Below, piece by piece: positions 9,439-17,634 of a stretch of DNA of 64,000 nt (positions are counted from its first letter, which is position 1; each line of letters begins with the position of its first letter). Source of the DNA: Massilia rubra (lineage in GTDB: Bacteria; Pseudomonadota; Gammaproteobacteria; Burkholderiales; Burkholderiaceae_D); the NCBI RefSeq assembly GCF_011682065.1, contig NZ_VUYU01000006.1, positions 248,001 through 312,000 on the forward strand, written 5' to 3'. Under the pieces are notes generated by a model, which was given only the letters and a program-made list of their open reading frames with translations, searched no databases and was not told the DNA's origin. The position numbers were made by a program, and so were the translations under genes.

Positions 9439-9631
9439 CCGGGGTCTGACCTCTGTTTCGAAACATTGTTAAATCCCTGGTGCTTTGATCCGCCAACAAG
9501 AAACATCCACCGGGGTCTGACCTCTGTTTCGAAACATTGTTAAATCCCTGGTGCTTTGATCCGCCGAAACATCCACCGGGGTCTGACCTCTGTTTCGAAA
9601 CATTGTTAAATCCCTGGTGCTTTGATCCGCC
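9439..9631 (+). repeat. Three exact 56-bp direct repeats
   Basis: Copies at 9439-9494, 9510-9565 and 9576-9631 are identical over 56 bases, each starting CCGGGGTCTGACCTCTG and ending GGTGCTTTGATCCGCC, with an internal TTTCGAAA palindrome. The spacers (15 and 10 bases) are themselves related, the second being the first minus five bases. Periods are 71 and 66. This is a short tandem array of an intergenic element carrying the GGGGTCTGACC core, not a CRISPR. It occupies the 436-bp gap between 9390 and 9827, in which I see no gene. Confidence 0.95.
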
Positions 9632-9736
9632 AACAATATCAAGACTATTTGCTGCGCAAGCGGCAAAGACCGTCTTTTTGGCGCGGGGAATGGTCAAACA
9701 CGAGCCTTGCCCTAGACAATACAGGCAAGAATGTCA

Positions 9737-9797
9737 AATGTTTCGAATCAGAGGTCAGACCCCGGTGGTGGGGGAACGGGGGCGGGGGTCTGACCCC
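9737..9797 (-). repeat. Inverted copy of the repeat head plus a GGGGTCTGACCCC palindrome
   Basis: Bases 9737-9768 are the reverse complement of the first ~32 bases of the 56-bp repeats (CCACCGGGG to AAACATT) with a single mismatch, so transcripts spanning the region could fold over 100 bases or more. Immediately after, 9785-9797 reads GGGGTCTGACCCC, a palindrome around one central base. Both share the GGGGTCTGACC core of the direct array. Confidence 0.9.
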
Positions 9798-9826
9798 GGT
9801 TCGGGAGGACGGTAACTAGCCGGGGC

Positions 9827-10192
9827 TTATTTGTCTTGGGCGTCGATGTCGGCCAGCGATTCGCGGCCTTTGTCGGTGACGCTGTGGCCGCCCGCTTCGA
9901 GCGCGACGATGTGGGATTTTTTGCCGAGGAAGACCAGTACGTCGGCGTCAACCACCGCCGCCTCATCGGCCAGCAGCGCGCGCAATCCGGCGATGCAGCG
10001 GCGCAGGAACAGCACTTGCTGCCCCTTGTCCGTCAACGCAAGCTTGCCGTCTTTGCTGTACTGGATCATTTTCAGGCCCGCCAGACGCTTGGCGTTGCGC
10101 CCCACGCAGGCGTTGAAGCGGTCATGCTTCGCCCCGCCCAGGATATGCCCGAGCGCATCGTATTCGTCTGTCGTTAATTTCTCGTTCTTCAT
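9827..10192 (-). CDS. Hypothetical protein, winged-helix-like
   Basis: 121 residues from ATG 10192 (GGAAATCAGCA upstream). An upstream in-frame start at 10261 would add 23 unlikely residues. The protein is soluble and alternates helical stretches with two short DKG-containing turns, LALTDKGQQVLF and HSVTDKGRESLADI, which look like the wing of two repeated winged-helix-type units (TTDEYDALGHIL, NAKRLAGLKMI). A DNA-binding role is only a guess. No operon partner: the next gene on this strand is the small membrane protein at 10275-10415. Confidence 0.7.
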   Translation of the reverse strand: MKNEKLTTDEYDALGHILGGAKHDRFNACVGRNAKRLAGLKMIQYSKDGKLALTDKGQQVLFLRRCIAGLRALLADEAAVVDADVLVFLGKKSHIVALEAGGHSVTDKGRESLADIDAQDK

Positions 10193-10274
10193 TGCTGATT
10201 TCCATGTGGCCAATTTTCGGCCCCCATGGTAACCGCGCAGGCTGCCCGGGGCAACCTGCATTCGCTGACAACAC

Positions 10275-10415
10275 TCACTTTACTGTGCGGAACAGGAACC
10301 AGACCGCGCCGATACTGAGCATCGCGCAAAGCAGCAAGGCCACTTGCACGCCGCGCGAACGCAGCACCGAGCCACGGCCAAGGTAGATCTTGTTGTGTAA
10401 AGAATTGCCCATCAT
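10275..10415 (-). CDS. Small single-pass membrane protein (46 aa)
   Basis: A 46-codon ORF begins with tandem ATGs at 10415 and 10412, preceded by CGGGAGAAC, a good ribosome site. The protein is basic at the N-terminus (LHNKIYLGRGSVLRSRG) and has one hydrophobic helix, VALLLCAMLSIGAVWFLF, ending in RTVK. The positive-inside rule puts the N-terminus in the cytoplasm. No family is recognised. It probably has its own promoter in the AT-rich stretch 10430-10510. Confidence 0.65.
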   Translation of the reverse strand: MMGNSLHNKIYLGRGSVLRSRGVQVALLLCAMLSIGAVWFLFRTVK

Positions 10416-10650
10416 GTTCTCCCGGAACAAAAAAGTCGCTTGATGGTTTGATTATAGAAAGCCGCCGTCGTTCGCGGTGTGACGACGAGCACAAAATATA
10501 ACAAATATAGACTGGTAGCAACACATTGACGCGCCTGAGGACCGCCCTGGCGTCCGGCCCTACTGCGCGCCAGCGAATCGCTTGCACTGTTAACATCATT
10601 GCCAGAGCGCCGCGCGAGTGCGGCACTCCCCCATACAAAGGAGAATCCCC

Positions 10651-10950
10651 ATGCACCCCACCTCATCCTTCCCGGATCCGGCCCAGGCCAGGTCCCTCGT
10701 CGACGAGGCCGACATCGGCAGCGGCGAAAAACCGCCGTCACAGCTTGAAACCGAGAACATCATTCGCCAGATCCCTCCCCTGCCGCCATCGGACCCGGAC
10801 GACGCCGATAACGACACCGACGCCTCCGCAGCCGGACAATTCGACGGCGGCGAGAACCGCGAGAAGCGCGAACACGACGCCTCGCTCGAACGGGATGAGC
10901 CAAGCGAACAGCTCGATCAGCTCGATCCGGTGCCGCCCAAGGGCCAGTAA
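10651..10950 (+). CDS. Acidic, disordered hypothetical protein
   Basis: 99 residues starting at ATG 10651, six bases after an AAGGAGA ribosome site. The composition is dominated by Asp, Glu, Pro, Ser and Gln (PPSDPDDADNDTDAS, EPSEQLDQLDPVPPKGQ), so the chain is very likely disordered and cytosolic. No domain is recognised. Conserved small acidic proteins of this sort are common in Oxalobacteraceae and often stress-related, but nothing here proves that. Confidence 0.72.
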   Translation: MHPTSSFPDPAQARSLVDEADIGSGEKPPSQLETENIIRQIPPLPPSDPDDADNDTDASAAGQFDGGENREKREHDASLERDEPSEQLDQLDPVPPKGQ

Positions 10951-11087
10951 AGCTGCATCACCGCGCCGGCGCAGCGATGCGCTTGCGGCGCGCCATGCGC
11001 ACCGGCGCGACACCGGCGCGCGCGCTCACGCGCCCGGCCAGCCTGCGCGAAGCGACGCGTCAGCCAGCGGCCGGCACCGTCACCCCA

Positions 11088-11261
11088 TCAAGCCTTGATC
11101 GGCGGCACCGGCATCGCCGGCTCTTCAACCGGGGCATTGACCGGCGGCGGCACGTCGTCCGGCACCGGGCTCGGCTTAGGATCGGTCGGCGGCAAGTCGT
11201 CCGGATCGGGGGTGGAATGGGCGCGCTGCGGCGATGTCGTCGAATGATCGTTGTGGGACAT
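11088..11261 (-). CDS. Proline-rich short hypothetical protein
   Basis: 57 residues, start ATG 11261 with GGAAAGG upstream. After MSHNDHSTTSPQRAHS the chain is Pro/Asp rich (DPDDLPPTDPKPSPVPDD, EEPAMPVPPIKA). It converges with the acidic gene at 10651-10950 and resembles it in bias and in the PP-DPDD pattern, so the two may be distant relatives or share a selection for disorder. No domain is recognised. Confidence 0.65.
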   Translation of the reverse strand: MSHNDHSTTSPQRAHSTPDPDDLPPTDPKPSPVPDDVPPPVNAPVEEPAMPVPPIKA

Positions 11262-11360
11262 GAATTGCCTTTCCTTAGGGGTTATCAAAAGTGCTGTTCC
11301 GTCCGGCGCACGGCTGGCGCGCGCGCGGCATACGGTCTTTTTACGGTATCGTTGATCCTT

Positions 11361-11377
11361 CCGGGCGCCTCGCCCGG
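11361..11377. other. Perfect 7-bp hairpin upstream of the SRAP gene
   Basis: CCGGGCG-CCT-CGCCCGG sits 31 bases before the ATG at 11409. It lacks a T tract and lies in the leader, so it may influence expression of the SRAP gene; alternatively it is chance in high-GC DNA. Confidence 0.4.
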
Positions 11378-11408
11378 CCTCATGACAACGCGTAAAAGGT
11401 GACAGCGC

Positions 11409-12092
11409 ATGTGCGGACGTCTCGATCAAAACCATACTGCCATTGAATATGTCGCGGCAATGCACTGGCGCGGCCCCACGCCGCGCGTCGACACCCACGC
11501 CGCGCCCAGCTACAACGCGCCGCCGGGCACCTGGCGCCCGCTGATGCGCGTGGTCGACGAGCAGCTCGTCGTCGAAGATGCCTTCTGGGGCTACCGCGCC
11601 TCCTGGGCCGCCGCCAAACTGCCGGTGTCGATCAACGCGCGCCTCGAAAAAATCACCAACAATTACTGGGCGCGCCTGCTCAAGAGCGGGCGCGCCATCG
11701 TCCCGGCCGACGGCTGGTACGAATGGACCGGCGAGAAGGGCAAGAAGCAACCCTGGCATATCCACCTCAAGACGCGCGAGCCCCTGTTCATCGCGGCCAT
11801 CGGCGCCTGCGGCAAGGAACGCGAGCAGCCGGCCGAGTCGGGCTTCGTGATCGTCACCGCCGATGCCGAGGGCGGCATGGTCGATGTGCACGACCGCCGT
11901 CCGATCGTCTTCAGCGCGCAAGACGCCGCCCTGTGGCTCGATCCGGACCTGTCCGCACAGCAGGCCGAACAACTGGCCCGCTCGGTCGCGCTCGGACCGG
12001 ACGCCTTCGAGTGGCATCCGGTCGCCAGGGAGGTTGGCCGCGCCAGCAACGAAGGCGCTCACCTGGCCGCCCAGCTCGACCTGCTGGCCTGA
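11409..12092 (+). CDS. SRAP (YedK/HMCES) abasic-site DNA-protein crosslink protein
   Basis: 227 residues of the SOS-response-associated peptidase family. Members use the N-terminal Cys2, exposed after Met removal, to form a thiazolidine crosslink with abasic sites in single-stranded DNA. Visible hallmarks are the start MCGR, Asn in PSYNAPPGT, the SINARLEKI segment, PADGWYEW with the catalytic Glu, and the His of VHDRRPIV. All key positions are intact and length is typical (~220-230). No LexA-type operator is evident in the leader. It stands alone on the plus strand between small hypothetical genes. Cytosolic. Confidence 0.95.
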   Translation: MCGRLDQNHTAIEYVAAMHWRGPTPRVDTHAAPSYNAPPGTWRPLMRVVDEQLVVEDAFWGYRASWAAAKLPVSINARLEKITNNYWARLLKSGRAIVPADGWYEWTGEKGKKQPWHIHLKTREPLFIAAIGACGKEREQPAESGFVIVTADAEGGMVDVHDRRPIVFSAQDAALWLDPDLSAQQAEQLARSVALGPDAFEWHPVAREVGRASNEGAHLAAQLDLLA

Positions 12093-12136
12093 GAGGCTGA
12101 GCCCGGCTCGCGCCTGGCGCCGGACCGTACGTTCGC

Positions 12137-12397
12137 TCAGGCGGCCGGCGTTTGCGCCAGCGCCAGCAGGTTGTCGACCTCGATGCGCGCGACCTGCACG
12201 CCGGCCAGGCAGGCGATCTCGGGCGTGGCATGGCCGCCCGCGGTCTGGCTGCGCGTGATCGCCGGCGCCGGATCGTTATCCTGCCCGCCCTGCCCGGTCT
12301 TGGTGATGCGGTATTCGAAGTCCCACAGGTCGCCGCAATCCTTCATCGGCGTGACCGCGATGGTGAAACCTTTGTATTGTTCCGTTGTAATTTGCAT
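12137..12397 (-). CDS. Small conserved hypothetical protein (86 aa)
   Basis: 86 residues from ATG 12397, preceded by GAGGATGAT. It opens MQITTEQYKGFTIAVTPMKD, has an aromatic core LWDFEYRITKTGQ, and a helical tail ARIEVDNLLALAQTP. This looks like a small beta-rich cytosolic protein family seen in Burkholderiales annotations without function. It converges on the SRAP gene and shares the promoter region 12398-12540 with the divergent hydrolase. Confidence 0.72.
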   Translation of the reverse strand: MQITTEQYKGFTIAVTPMKDCGDLWDFEYRITKTGQGGQDNDPAPAITRSQTAGGHATPEIACLAGVQVARIEVDNLLALAQTPAA

Positions 12398-12540
12398 ATC
12401 ATCCTCACTGTTGTTCGCAGCCTAGCATGGAAGGGCCGAACACTGCCACAGCCACGCCAATCGTGCGCGCGCCGGCCGCGCTTGCCCCGCGCGGGACGAA
12501 CTCGGTATAGTGGCCATTCCCTTCGCTCCCGATCCTCACG

Positions 12541-13452
12541 ATGAACACTGCCCTGCCCGCGTTCCTGGTCCCCGCCCTGCTGGTGCCCGCCCTGCTCGCC
12601 TCCAACGCCGCCGTCGCCGCGCCGATGACCCTGGCCGACTACCTGGCCCTGTCCGGACCGCCGCCGACCGCGAAAATCGCCTACGGCAGCGCGCCGTCGC
12701 AGTTCGCCGAGCTGTTCCGGCCGGCCGGTCCCGGCCCGTTCCCGGTGGTGGTGCTGGTGCACGGCGGCTGCTGGACGGTGGAGTACGGCGGCATCAGCCA
12801 GATGCGCAATGTGGCCGGGGCCCTGGCCGCGCGCGGCATCGCGGTGTGGAACGTGGAATACCGCCGGGTCGACGAGGAAGGCGGCGGCTATCCGGGCACC
12901 TACCTGGACATGAACGCCGCCCTCGACAAGCTGGCCGCCGAGGCCCCGGCGCACCAGCTCGACACCACCCGCATCGTCGCGATGGGCCATTCGGCCGGCG
13001 GCCAGCTGGTGCAGTGGATCGCCGGGCGCAGCCGGATTCCGGCCAGCAGCCCCTTGTTCCAGCCGGCTCCCATGCCGGTGCGCACCGTGATCAGCCTGGG
13101 CGGCCTGGCCGACCTGCGCCGCGAGCAAGCGCTGATCAAGACCAGTTGCGAGCGCGACATGGTGCAACTGGCCGGCACGCCCAGCGCGGCCCGCCCCGAC
13201 ATCTACGCCGACACCAACGCCGCCGACCTGATGCCCAACGGCAGCCGCACGGTGCTGGTCACGGGCGAACTCGACACCATTTCGCCGCCGCGCGTGGCCC
13301 ACGACTACGCCGCGCGCGCCCTGGCCGCCGGCGACCACGCCGAAGTGCTGATCCTGCCCGGCGCCAGCCATTACGATGAAATCGCGGCCAGTTCGCCGTC
13401 GTGGAAACTGATCCTTCCCGTGATCGAAAACGCGCTCGGCATGGCCCGATAA
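12541..13452 (+). CDS. Exported alpha/beta hydrolase (esterase/formamidase-like)
   Basis: 303 residues with a signal peptide (MNTALPAFLVPALLVPALLA to AVAAP). The oxyanion-hole motif HGGCW follows at about residue 77, the nucleophile elbow is GHSAGG, the acid is Asp in GELDTISPP and the base His in GASHYDE, giving a complete catalytic triad. The HGG plus GHSAGG pattern places it with the BD-FAE/kynurenine-formamidase-like group of esterases; the substrate cannot be inferred. Export to the periplasm or beyond is expected. The ATG directly follows a CCTCACG leader with a weak ribosome site. No operon partner. Confidence 0.9.
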   Translation: MNTALPAFLVPALLVPALLASNAAVAAPMTLADYLALSGPPPTAKIAYGSAPSQFAELFRPAGPGPFPVVVLVHGGCWTVEYGGISQMRNVAGALAARGIAVWNVEYRRVDEEGGGYPGTYLDMNAALDKLAAEAPAHQLDTTRIVAMGHSAGGQLVQWIAGRSRIPASSPLFQPAPMPVRTVISLGGLADLRREQALIKTSCERDMVQLAGTPSAARPDIYADTNAADLMPNGSRTVLVTGELDTISPPRVAHDYAARALAAGDHAEVLILPGASHYDEIAASSPSWKLILPVIENALGMAR

Positions 13453-13688
13453 ACAACAGCCTTCCGCCACGACGTTGCGTCAAGACAACGTCCTGAATGA
13501 AACAAGCCGAAAGGCCTCCACACTGGACGATATACACGGCCAACGCCACCAACCTAGCGTAGCGTGTACTCACGGTAGCCCAATCCGCTGTCCCACCACA
13601 GCACGCGCCCTGCCCGCCCCGGCACGGCGGCGTGCCATGCCCCTACGCACCAGTCCGATCCCTACCCTGACGCTTTACGGAGACTTGT

Positions 13689-15353
13689 ATGCTTGATAAC
13701 ATGAAGGTAGGCACGCGCCTGCTCGGCGCTTTTGCCATCGTTGTGCTGCTTGGCAGCATCGTGGCCGCTATCGGCATCCTGAACATGGCCAACATGAACG
13801 ACCAGGCCGAGCTGGCTTACGACAGGGAGTTGCTGGGCTTGTCATATACCAAGCAAGCCAATATCGATCTGGTCAGCATCGGTCGCGCCGCACGCAGCAT
13901 ACTGCTGGCCAACTCGCCCGAGCAAGCGCGCCTGGCCGGGGTCCACCTCGAACAATCGCGCCGCCAGTTGCATGAAAACCTGGCCCTGGCGCGCCCGCGC
14001 TTCGTCACCGCCGGCGGCAAGCAGGCGGTGAACGATGCCGACAGCCACGTCGCCCAGTACGAAACCATGCTGGCGCGGTTGCTGATTTTGGCACAGGACA
14101 CTAGCGCGGAAGGAAAGATCGCTTCAGCCGAGTTTGCCATCGGCCCGCTCGCGGCGCAGGGCGATATCGCCGACGACCACCTTGCCACTCTGGCCAAGCG
14201 CAAGGAAACCACGTCCGCCGAGGCGGCCTCGGTGTCGCGCGCGCGCTACCAGCGCGGGCGCGCGTTGATGCTGGCGCTGACCATCGGCAGCCTGGCGCTC
14301 GGAATCGCCCTGGGCTGGCTGATCACGCGCCGCCTGACGCGCCAGTTGGGCGGCGAGCCAAGCTACGCGGTGCGCATGGCCGGCGCGATCGCCGCCGGCG
14401 AACTGTCGGGTGCGATCGCTATCCGCCCCGGCGACACCAGCAGCCTGCTGCACGCCATGGAAACCATGCGCGCCGCGCTGGCCGGGATCGTGATCGAGGT
14501 GCGCAGCGGCACCGACACGATCGCCACCGCCTCGGCGCAGATCGCCGCCGGCAACCTCGACCTGTCGTCGCGCACCGAAGAGCAGGCCAGCTCGCTGGAG
14601 GAGACGGCCTCGGCCATGGAAGAGCTGACCAGCACCGTCAAGCAGAACGCCGACAATGCGCGCGACGCCAATCAACTGGCGGTGTCCGCGTCCGAGGTGG
14701 CCGAACGCGGCGGTGCGGTGGTAAGCCAGGTGGTGCATACGATGGCGTCGATTAACGATTCTTCGCGCAAGATCGCCGATATTATCGGCGTCATCGACGG
14801 CATCGCCTTCCAGACCAACATCCTGGCGCTGAACGCCGCCGTGGAAGCGGCGCGCGCCGGCGAACAGGGGCGCGGCTTTGCCGTGGTGGCCTCGGAGGTG
14901 CGCAACCTGGCGCAGCGTTCGGCCGCCGCCGCCAAGGAAATCAAAACCCTCATCAACGACTCGGTGGACCAGGTCGACGCCGGCGGCAAGCTGGTCGACC
15001 AGGCCGGCGTGACCATGGCCGAGATCGTGGCATCGATCACGCGCGTGACCGGCATCATGTCCGGCATCGCCTCGGCCAGCATGGAACAGACCGCCGGCAT
15101 CGAGCAGGTCAACATAGCGATCAGCCAGATGGACGAAGTGACCCAGCAAAACGCGGCGCTGGTGGAAGAAGCGGCTGCGGCGGCCGGCGCGATGCAGGAG
15201 CAGGCGGCCACCCTGGCGCAGGTGGTCAGCGTCTTTAAGCTGAGCAACGACCATGCGGCGGGCGCAGCGGCGCCGGCGCGGCGCGCACCGGCACGCACGC
15301 CGCCACGGATGGCGCTGGCGAACTCCGCAGCGGACGAGTGGAAAACCGTCTGA
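13689..15353 (+). CDS. Methyl-accepting chemotaxis protein
   Basis: 554 residues. TM1 lies at about 12-33 and TM2 at about 192-213, enclosing a four-helix-bundle type periplasmic sensor; a HAMP region follows ([19 protein letters not shown]). The conserved cytoplasmic hairpin tip for CheA/CheW is [20 protein letters not shown] and the flanking [19 protein letters not shown]. Methylation-region helices contain [20 protein letters not shown]. The chain ends DEWKTV, which resembles a weak version of the C-terminal pentapeptide that tethers CheR/CheB. Start ATG 13689 is preceded by GGAGACTTGT. Ligand unknown. No chemotaxis genes are adjacent. Confidence 0.95.
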   Translation: MLDNMKVGTRLLGAFAIVVLLGSIVAAIGILNMANMNDQAELAYDRELLGLSYTKQANIDLVSIGRAARSILLANSPEQARLAGVHLEQSRRQLHENLALARPRFVTAGGKQAVNDADSHVAQYETMLARLLILAQDTSAEGKIASAEFAIGPLAAQGDIADDHLATLAKRKETTSAEAASVSRARYQRGRALMLALTIGSLALGIALGWLITRRLTRQLGGEPSYAVRMAGAIAAGELSGAIAIRPGDTSSLLHAMETMRAALAGIVIEVRSGTDTIATASAQIAAGNLDLSSRTEEQASSLEETASAMEELTSTVKQNADNARDANQLAVSASEVAERGGAVVSQVVHTMASINDSSRKIADIIGVIDGIAFQTNILALNAAVEAARAGEQGRGFAVVASEVRNLAQRSAAAAKEIKTLINDSVDQVDAGGKLVDQAGVTMAEIVASITRVTGIMSGIASASMEQTAGIEQVNIAISQMDEVTQQNAALVEEAAAAAGAMQEQAATLAQVVSVFKLSNDHAAGAAAPARRAPARTPPRMALANSAADEWKTV

Positions 15354-15421
15354 GTCACGCTCAATCGCCGCCACGCGCCGGCGCAGCGGCAACGCTGACG
15401 CCGGCTTGAAAAACGGCATGC

Positions 15422-15715
15422 TCATGCGCCCGCCAGCCTCGCGGCCGGCGCCAGCAGCACCAGGTCCGAGCGCGCCACCGCCACGCACGGCAATACATCG
15501 CCGGCGCGCTTTTCGTCCAGGCTCAAGCCCGGCCAGTCGATCAGGTAGCTGATCTCCCCTTCCACAATTCGGCACAGGCAGGTGCGGCAGGTCCCGTTCC
15601 GGCACGAACTGGGCAGGATGACGCCGGCCGCCTCGGCCGCCGCCAGCAAGGAGCTTCCCGCCTCGGCCTCGAAGCGCCAGCCGCCCGGCTGCACGGTAAT
15701 CAGATAACTGTCCAT
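15422..15715 (-). CDS. Plant-type [2Fe-2S] ferredoxin
   Basis: 97 residues. The cluster ligands are visible as SCRNGTCRTC (C-x5-C-x2-C) and the distal Cys in DVLPCVAV, the standard spacing of 2Fe-2S ferredoxins of the fer2 family. The N-terminus VQPGGWRFEAEAGSSLLAAAE is the beta-grasp start. Such short ferredoxins transfer electrons to oxygenases or reductases; no partner is adjacent, so its client is unknown. Divergent from the L,D-transpeptidase, with the shared promoter region at 15716-15821. Confidence 0.92.
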   Translation of the reverse strand: MDSYLITVQPGGWRFEAEAGSSLLAAAEAAGVILPSSCRNGTCRTCLCRIVEGEISYLIDWPGLSLDEKRAGDVLPCVAVARSDLVLLAPAARLAGA

Positions 15716-15821
15716 GCGCGTATTTTACCGGCCGCGCGCTTTTTGCGATGAGTACGCTGCCGCACAGACGATATATCCGACCGGAACTATTCTTCACTAT
15801 CCGATTACCAAGGGGCTTCAA

Positions 15822-16865
15822 TTGAAATCAACTTCGCTTTGCCTGATCGCCGCCCTGTGCGCCGGCGTGGCCACCGTTCCTGCCGCCATGGCCGCCATCG
15901 CGCCGTCCGCCCTCACGGCCGAGGCGGTCAATAATGCCGGCAAGGAGAGCGCGCCTGTCGACGCCGGCGCGAAACCTGGCAAGCCGGCCAAACCGGCCAA
16001 GAGCGCCAAAGCGGCCAAGCTGCCGGCCGCCGCCCTGCTGCGCGCCCAGGTCCTGCTCGACCGCGCCCACTTCTCGGCCGGCGAAATCGACGCCGCGTCC
16101 GGCTCGAACATGCGCCTGGCGCTGGCCGGCTTCCAGAAAAAAGCCGGCCTGGAACCGTCCGGCGTCCTCGATGACGCAAGCTGGGCCGCGCTGAACGCCG
16201 ATAGCGCCGACGCCCTGGTCCCGTACACCCTGCTCGACGCCGACGTGGCCGGCCCATTCGAACCGATCCCCGAGGGCATGGCCGAAAAAGCCAAGCTGAG
16301 CACGCTCGGTTACGGCAGCGTGGCGGAAGCCCTGGGCGAAAAATTCCACCTCAGCCCGGCCCTGCTGGCCCGCCTCAATCCCGGCAAGGATCTGAGCCGC
16401 GCCGGCGAAGTCATCCTGGTGCCGAACGTGCTCGATACCGAGCCGCTGCCCAAGGCCGCCAAGATCGTGGTGGACCGCTCCGACCGCTCGCTGACCCTGC
16501 TCGACGCGGCTGGCAACATCCTGGCCCAGTTCCCCTCGTCCACCGGCAGCGCGCACGATCCGCTGCCGATCGGCACGTGGAAAGTCAACGGCATCGCGCG
16601 CAACCCGGTCTATCACTACAATCCGAAACTGTTCTGGGACGCCAACCCCGGCGACAAGAAAGCCAAGCTGCCGTCCGGCCCCAACAACCCGGTGGGCGTG
16701 GCCTGGGTCGATCTGTCGAAGGACCATTACGGCATCCACGGCACCCCGGTGCCGGCCTCGATCGGCAAGACCCAGTCGCACGGCTGCATCCGCCTGACCA
16801 ACTGGGACGTGGCCACCCTGACCGGCTCGGTCGGCTACGGCACCGAAGTGCTGCTGCAGGAATAA
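15822..16865 (+). CDS. Periplasmic L,D-transpeptidase (YkuD domain) with peptidoglycan-binding domain
   Basis: 347 residues if the TTG at 15822 is used. AGGGG sits six bases upstream of this TTG, and from it the protein opens with a clean signal peptide MKSTSLCLIAALCAGVATVP; the longer frame from 15714 adds a non-signal stretch. A PG_binding_1-like domain follows (~70-125, with LALAGFQKKAGLEPSGVLDD), then the YkuD domain whose catalytic motif is HGTPVPASIGKTQSHGCIRL (His and the SHGC cysteine). The enzyme forms 3-3 peptidoglycan links or attaches proteins to the wall. It is followed 36 bases later by the M23 gene, probably an operon. Confidence 0.93.
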   Translation: MKSTSLCLIAALCAGVATVPAAMAAIAPSALTAEAVNNAGKESAPVDAGAKPGKPAKPAKSAKAAKLPAAALLRAQVLLDRAHFSAGEIDAASGSNMRLALAGFQKKAGLEPSGVLDDASWAALNADSADALVPYTLLDADVAGPFEPIPEGMAEKAKLSTLGYGSVAEALGEKFHLSPALLARLNPGKDLSRAGEVILVPNVLDTEPLPKAAKIVVDRSDRSLTLLDAAGNILAQFPSSTGSAHDPLPIGTWKVNGIARNPVYHYNPKLFWDANPGDKKAKLPSGPNNPVGVAWVDLSKDHYGIHGTPVPASIGKTQSHGCIRLTNWDVATLTGSVGYGTEVLLQE

Positions 16866-16901
16866 TGAAGAATCACCCTCACAACGAAAAAGGATAATCT
16901 T

Positions 16902-17630
16902 ATGAAATGGCTTCTGACTTTCCTGGCGGGCCTGGTGCTTGGCGCCGGCTCCCTGTTCGTCTACCTGCGCGCGGTGCCCAAGCCGGCCGAGGTGGTCGTG
17001 GTGGCGCCCGCCGCGCCGGTCGCGGCAGGCGCCGTGGCCGCGCCGGCGGCGAGCGGGGTTTCCCTGCCGAGCGCCGACCTGCCGGGCGCTCCGGTGGTGA
17101 GCACCGACCTGACCGAACTCGATCTGCCGCTGCGCCCCAGCATGAGCGAAGTCGCCCTGCCTGTCGTGAATGGCGCCAGCGCAGCGGCGCCGACCCCGGC
17201 CGGCGGCAAGCTGATGGTCCCGGTGGAAGGCATCAAGCTGGCCGACCTGCGCGACAATTTCGACCAGCCGCGCGGCGCCGACCGTCACCACGAAGCGCTC
17301 GACATCATGGCGCCCAAGGGCGCCAAGGTGTTGGCGGTCGCCGACGGCAAGCTGGTCAAGCTGTTTAACAGCAAACCGGGCGGCCTGACGGTGTACCAGT
17401 TCGATCCGAGCGAAAAGTACGCGTATTACTACGCGCACCTGGACCGCTACGCCGAGGGCGTGAAAGAAGGCATGGACCTCAAGCGCGGCGACCTGGTCGG
17501 CTATGTCGGCGTGACCGGCAATTCGGACCCGAACGCACCCCACCTGCACTTTGCCGTGGTTGAACTGACTGCCGAAAAGAAATGGTGGAAAGGCACGCCA
17601 ATCAATCCATTCCCCTTGATCGGCGAATAA
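16902..17630 (+). CDS. M23 family (LytM) peptidoglycan endopeptidase-like protein
   Basis: 242 residues. One N-terminal membrane anchor (WLLTFLAGLVLGAGSLFVYL), an Ala/Val/Pro-rich linker to about residue 105, then a LytM domain. The zinc motif is present as HHEALDI (HxxxD type) and the second ligand pair as HLHF; the histidine between them is in YYYAHLDRY. These are the residues of an active metalloendopeptidase, so hydrolysis of peptidoglycan cross-links is possible. Context with the L,D-transpeptidase just upstream suggests wall remodelling. ATG 16902 has AAAAGGATAATCTT upstream. Confidence 0.92.
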   Translation: MKWLLTFLAGLVLGAGSLFVYLRAVPKPAEVVVVAPAAPVAAGAVAAPAASGVSLPSADLPGAPVVSTDLTELDLPLRPSMSEVALPVVNGASAAAPTPAGGKLMVPVEGIKLADLRDNFDQPRGADRHHEALDIMAPKGAKVLAVADGKLVKLFNSKPGGLTVYQFDPSEKYAYYYAHLDRYAEGVKEGMDLKRGDLVGYVGVTGNSDPNAPHLHFAVVELTAEKKWWKGTPINPFPLIGE

Positions 17631-17634
17631 GGAT

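Noticed and set aside
9439..9631. CRISPR array
   Set aside because: Only three units, spacers of 15 and 10 bases that are related to each other, and no cas genes.
14124..15821. 565-codon minus-strand ORF
   Set aside because: Antisense to the chemoreceptor and overlapping the true ferredoxin; shadow frame.
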